NCBI RefSeq assembly: GCF_035942955.1
Contig: NZ_DASZCQ010000204.1
Span: 1-64,000 of the forward strand
Source of the DNA: DASYTH01 sp035942955
GTDB lineage: Bacteria; Actinomycetota; Actinomycetes; Mycobacteriales; Pseudonocardiaceae
DNA: 64,000 bases
Direction: 5' to 3'
The notes under the pieces are model-generated. The model was not told the origin of the DNA. It searched no databases and saw only the letters and a program-made list of their open reading frames with translations. This document shows, in pieces, positions 61,901 to 64,000 of the stretch (within the stretch, counting starts at the first letter, position 1; the number at the start of each line of letters is the position of its first letter). Position numbers and translations under genes: made by a program.

Positions 61901-62737
61901 GTGATGCTTCGCTCGCGGCTTCGGCGGTTCTTCGTCCGGGGCGCCGACGGGGCGGTCGAGGCGCCGTCGATCCTCGATGAGTACGTCACGTCGGCCCCGT
62001 CGCCGCAGAATGCGGTGGACGTGTTCGCCGGCGAGTGGTCGTCCCGGCTGCCGGCGCCGCTGGACGGCGTGCGGGCCGGTTCCATCCCGCTGTTCGAGGA
62101 CGACCGCGTGGAATGGGCGTTGGGCCGGCTCGGCGACCTCACCGACCGCCGCGTGCTCGAGCTCGGTCCCCTGGAGGGCGGGCACAGCTACCTGCTCGAG
62201 CGGGCGGGCGCCATGGTGACCGCGGTGGAGGCGCAGACGCGGGCGTACCTGAAGTGCCTGATCGCCAAGGAGCTCCTCGACCTGCACCGGGTGCGGTTCC
62301 TGCTCGGCGACTTCGTGGAGTTCCTGCGGTCGACCGAGGAAACATATGACGTGGTTTTCGCCAGCGGCGTGCTGTACCACATGCGTAATCCCGTTGAGAC
62401 ACTTGAGCTTATCTCCACAGTGGCCGACCAGCTTTTCCTCTGGACGCACGTATATGACGAGGCGGTGGTCAACGGCAGCGAGTTGCTCGCGCCGAGATTC
62501 TCCACCCATGAGCGCGCGACCCAGGCCGGCCTCGAACACACACTGCACCGGTTCAATTACGAAAGCGCGCTCCGGCTCAAGGGTTTCTGCGGCGGAAGTG
62601 CCCGGTACAGCAACTGGTTGACCCGCGCCGACCTGTTCGCGGCGCTCACGCATTTCGGGTGGCGGATCGAGGCGGTCGGGTTCGACCAGCCCGACCATCC
62701 GCACGGCCCCGCGCTGGCGCTGGTCGCCAGGCGTTAG
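61901..62737 (+). CDS. Class I SAM-dependent methyltransferase (DUF1698-like)
   Basis: 278 aa. VLELGPLEGGHSYLLERAGA is the SAM-binding loop with P in place of the usual G, followed by VTAVEAQTRAYLKCLIAKEL and a second motif VVFASGVLYHMRNPVETLEL. The C-terminal SARYSNWLTRADLFAALTHF resembles CmoB/glycan-associated methyltransferases. Possible roles include modification of a surface sugar; not determined. GTG at 61901 or ATG at 61904; GGGAG precedes both. Confidence 0.8.
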   Translation: MMLRSRLRRFFVRGADGAVEAPSILDEYVTSAPSPQNAVDVFAGEWSSRLPAPLDGVRAGSIPLFEDDRVEWALGRLGDLTDRRVLELGPLEGGHSYLLERAGAMVTAVEAQTRAYLKCLIAKELLDLHRVRFLLGDFVEFLRSTEETYDVVFASGVLYHMRNPVETLELISTVADQLFLWTHVYDEAVVNGSELLAPRFSTHERATQAGLEHTLHRFNYESALRLKGFCGGSARYSNWLTRADLFAALTHFGWRIEAVGFDQPDHPHGPALALVARR

Positions 62738-62743
62738 GGCGCG

Positions 62744-63859
62744 ATGACCGGGGCGGGCGAAGCGTACGAGGTGCCGGTGTGGCAACCGAGCACGGAGGGG
62801 GCGGCCGTCGAGAGCGTGCCGTGGACGCGGGCCGGGGCGGACGTGCGGCGCGCGGCGGTGCGGATCTGGGTGGTGACCGTCGTGCTGGCCGGGACGTTCG
62901 GATGGTTGTTCGCGGTGGGCGCCTCGTGGGTCGCCGTCGTGCTGCTGGGCCTGGCGACCGTGGTTGGCTTGCTGCTGTCCGTGGTGCCGGTGCTGCTGGC
63001 CAGGTCGGAGCGGTCCGACAACCGGCTGCTGGAGTCGCAGCCGTGGCGGGTGGGCACGGTCGAGGTGTTCGCGCCGGAGGATCCCGACGAGGCCGGGTTG
63101 TTCGGCGGTGAGACGCGGCTGCTCGTGGACGGCACGATGTGGCTGAGCTGGTACCCGGCGCGCTGGGCCGATCAGCAGGTGCTGGCCCGGACCGGGCGGA
63201 TCTGGCTGGTGGGGCCGAATGCCGACGGCAAGGTGCTGTTCTGCTCGGCCGGTCTCGCGGTGTCCACCTCCACCGCCGAGGTGGTGGAAAATGCCGACGG
63301 GCCGGCCGTCCCGGTCCGGCCCGAGCAGGTGGCCCCGGCCCGGTTGCCGCGGGCGGCCGACGACCTCGTCGCGGCCGCGGGCCTGGCCAACGACCGGCGG
63401 GTCGCCCGCGCGCCGCTGTTCGCGCACCTGCTGGCGTTCCTCCCGGCCGTCGCCGCGCTGGCAATCGTCCTCGTCGACGACAACCCGCACCGGCTCGAGG
63501 GCATCATCGGGGTGGGCATCGTGGTCCTGCTGCTCGTCGCCAGCCTGCTGTCGGACGTGCGCACCTACCTGACCTCCACCCGGATCGCGCGGCTCCTCGA
63601 ATCCGGCCCGTGGACCGCGATCTCCGTGGCCCTCGACTCCCGCACGAAGCTCGTCGACCGAGTGATCACCGTGCGGCTCCAGGCAATTCTCACCGACGGC
63701 CACATCACCTCGGTACGCCTGCGGTCCGGCTACCCGCTCCTGGCCAACATCGCCGAGACCGGACAACTCTGGGTGGCCGGCGACCCCACCCCCGGCCGCC
63801 CCGCCGCCGCCGGCCTCCCCGGCTACCCGTTCGTCTCCCTCGCCCACATCGGACAGTGA
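62744..63859 (+). CDS. Four-helix membrane protein of unknown function
   Basis: 371 aa. Two helices near 42-87 (IWVVTVVLAGTFGWLFAVGA; VAVVLLGLATVVGLLLSVVP) and two near 228-270 (LLAFLPAVAALAIVLV; IIGVGIVVLLLVASLLSDV) flank a soluble ~135-residue domain; a further domain follows. No catalytic motif or family recognised. Starts 6 bases after the methyltransferase stop, so probably co-transcribed. Its 3' end is partly repeated at the window edge. Confidence 0.7.
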   Translation: MTGAGEAYEVPVWQPSTEGAAVESVPWTRAGADVRRAAVRIWVVTVVLAGTFGWLFAVGASWVAVVLLGLATVVGLLLSVVPVLLARSERSDNRLLESQPWRVGTVEVFAPEDPDEAGLFGGETRLLVDGTMWLSWYPARWADQQVLARTGRIWLVGPNADGKVLFCSAGLAVSTSTAEVVENADGPAVPVRPEQVAPARLPRAADDLVAAAGLANDRRVARAPLFAHLLAFLPAVAALAIVLVDDNPHRLEGIIGVGIVVLLLVASLLSDVRTYLTSTRIARLLESGPWTAISVALDSRTKLVDRVITVRLQAILTDGHITSVRLRSGYPLLANIAETGQLWVAGDPTPGRPAAAGLPGYPFVSLAHIGQ

Positions 63860-63950
63860 GGTCCTGCAGCAAGATCGCCGTGGAAACGACCGCCGCGCCG
63901 GGCGACCCCAGGCGACGAGGTTGGACAGCCAGACATTGATGCGCCTACGA

Positions 63951-64000
63951 GCTACCCGCTGCCGCCAACATCGCCCGAGACGGGACAACTCTGGGTGGCC
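63951..64000 (+). repeat. Degenerate duplicate of the 3' end of the preceding gene
   Basis: 50 bases resemble 63729-63778: both begin GCTACCCGCT and end GGACAACTCTGGGTGGCC. The middle of the copy has one deletion and one insertion, so it is briefly out of frame and then back in. It lies in the same frame as the gene, 91 bases past its stop, and continues beyond the window. Confidence 0.6.

Noticed and set aside
61103..63988. 961-codon minus-strand frame extending the methyltransferase upstream
   Set aside because: Only the last ~208 codons show methyltransferase motifs, and a good ribosome site marks the start at 61729. The rest is antisense to two supported genes.

Overview
The window is high-GC DNA (roughly 70% by eye) with GTG/TTG starts, stop-start overlaps and dense operons. 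The gene set fits an actinomycete of the Pseudonocardiaceae type: mIHF, EspC/WXG-like type VII secretion partners, a tmsAB pair for 10-methyl branched fatty acids, DUF574-type methyltransferase, actinobacterial ABC-2 exporters and ShbA/SigD-like sigma factor. The family-level placement is inference. No rRNA, tRNA, CRISPR array, transposase or integrase was recognised, so this looks like chromosomal DNA rather than a genomic island.

Layout. 0-3 kb: end of an FtsX-type permease, a serine hydrolase and citrate synthase 2 (citA). 3-8 kb: urease operon ureABCFGD without ureE; its UreF carries a large low-complexity insert. 8-18.6 kb: TetR regulator, pdxH, an MFS exporter preceded by a 94-bp repeat, an amino-acid permease, aldose epimerase, amidohydrolase, an acyl-CoA dehydrogenase divergent from a TetR gene, a PfkB kinase, and a second citrate synthase (gltA). 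18.6-23.3 kb: repeat copy A, an ABC-2 exporter, then a YbaB-like / EspC-like / WXG-SLT trio. 23.2-27 kb: glpD, TetR and an alkyl-DHAP-synthase-like flavoprotein, suggestive of glycerol/ether lipid metabolism. 27-30.3 kb: a 740-aa putative effector with an eCIS-cargo-like N-terminal motif and an HEIAH metallopeptidase site, then a small membrane protein, a GGCT-like protein and two tandem 94-bp repeats.

30.3-41.5 kb: secreted C39-like peptidase, PadR, acyl-CoA ligase, mihF, a G-rich tandem repeat array, isochorismate synthase, and a three-gene operon (binding protein, fused permease, membrane-anchored STAND-like NTPase/TPR protein) lacking an ABC ATPase. 41.5-52.6 kb: repeat copy B, Sfp-type phosphopantetheinyl transferase, GH18-like membrane protein, secreted X-Pro dipeptidyl-peptidase, tmsA/tmsB, a methyltransferase, a PhaC-like hydrolase and a threonine synthase. 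52.6-64 kb: a large DUF4062-NACHT protein with near-identical C-terminal repeats, a pair of acyl-CoA dehydrogenases with palindromic operators, a D-2-hydroxyacid dehydrogenase, an ECF-like sigma factor, two methyltransferases and a membrane protein.

The least conventional signals are: (1) a 94-bp element present three times that abuts start codons, carries its own 29-codon ORF, ends in a near-perfect Shine-Dalgarno and folds into hairpins showing compensatory changes; (2) the decapeptide expansion inside UreF; (3) the transporter operon whose ATPase appears replaced by a STAND-like protein; (4) the eCIS-like metallopeptidase; (5) a ~230-bp repeat shared between two convergent gene pairs.
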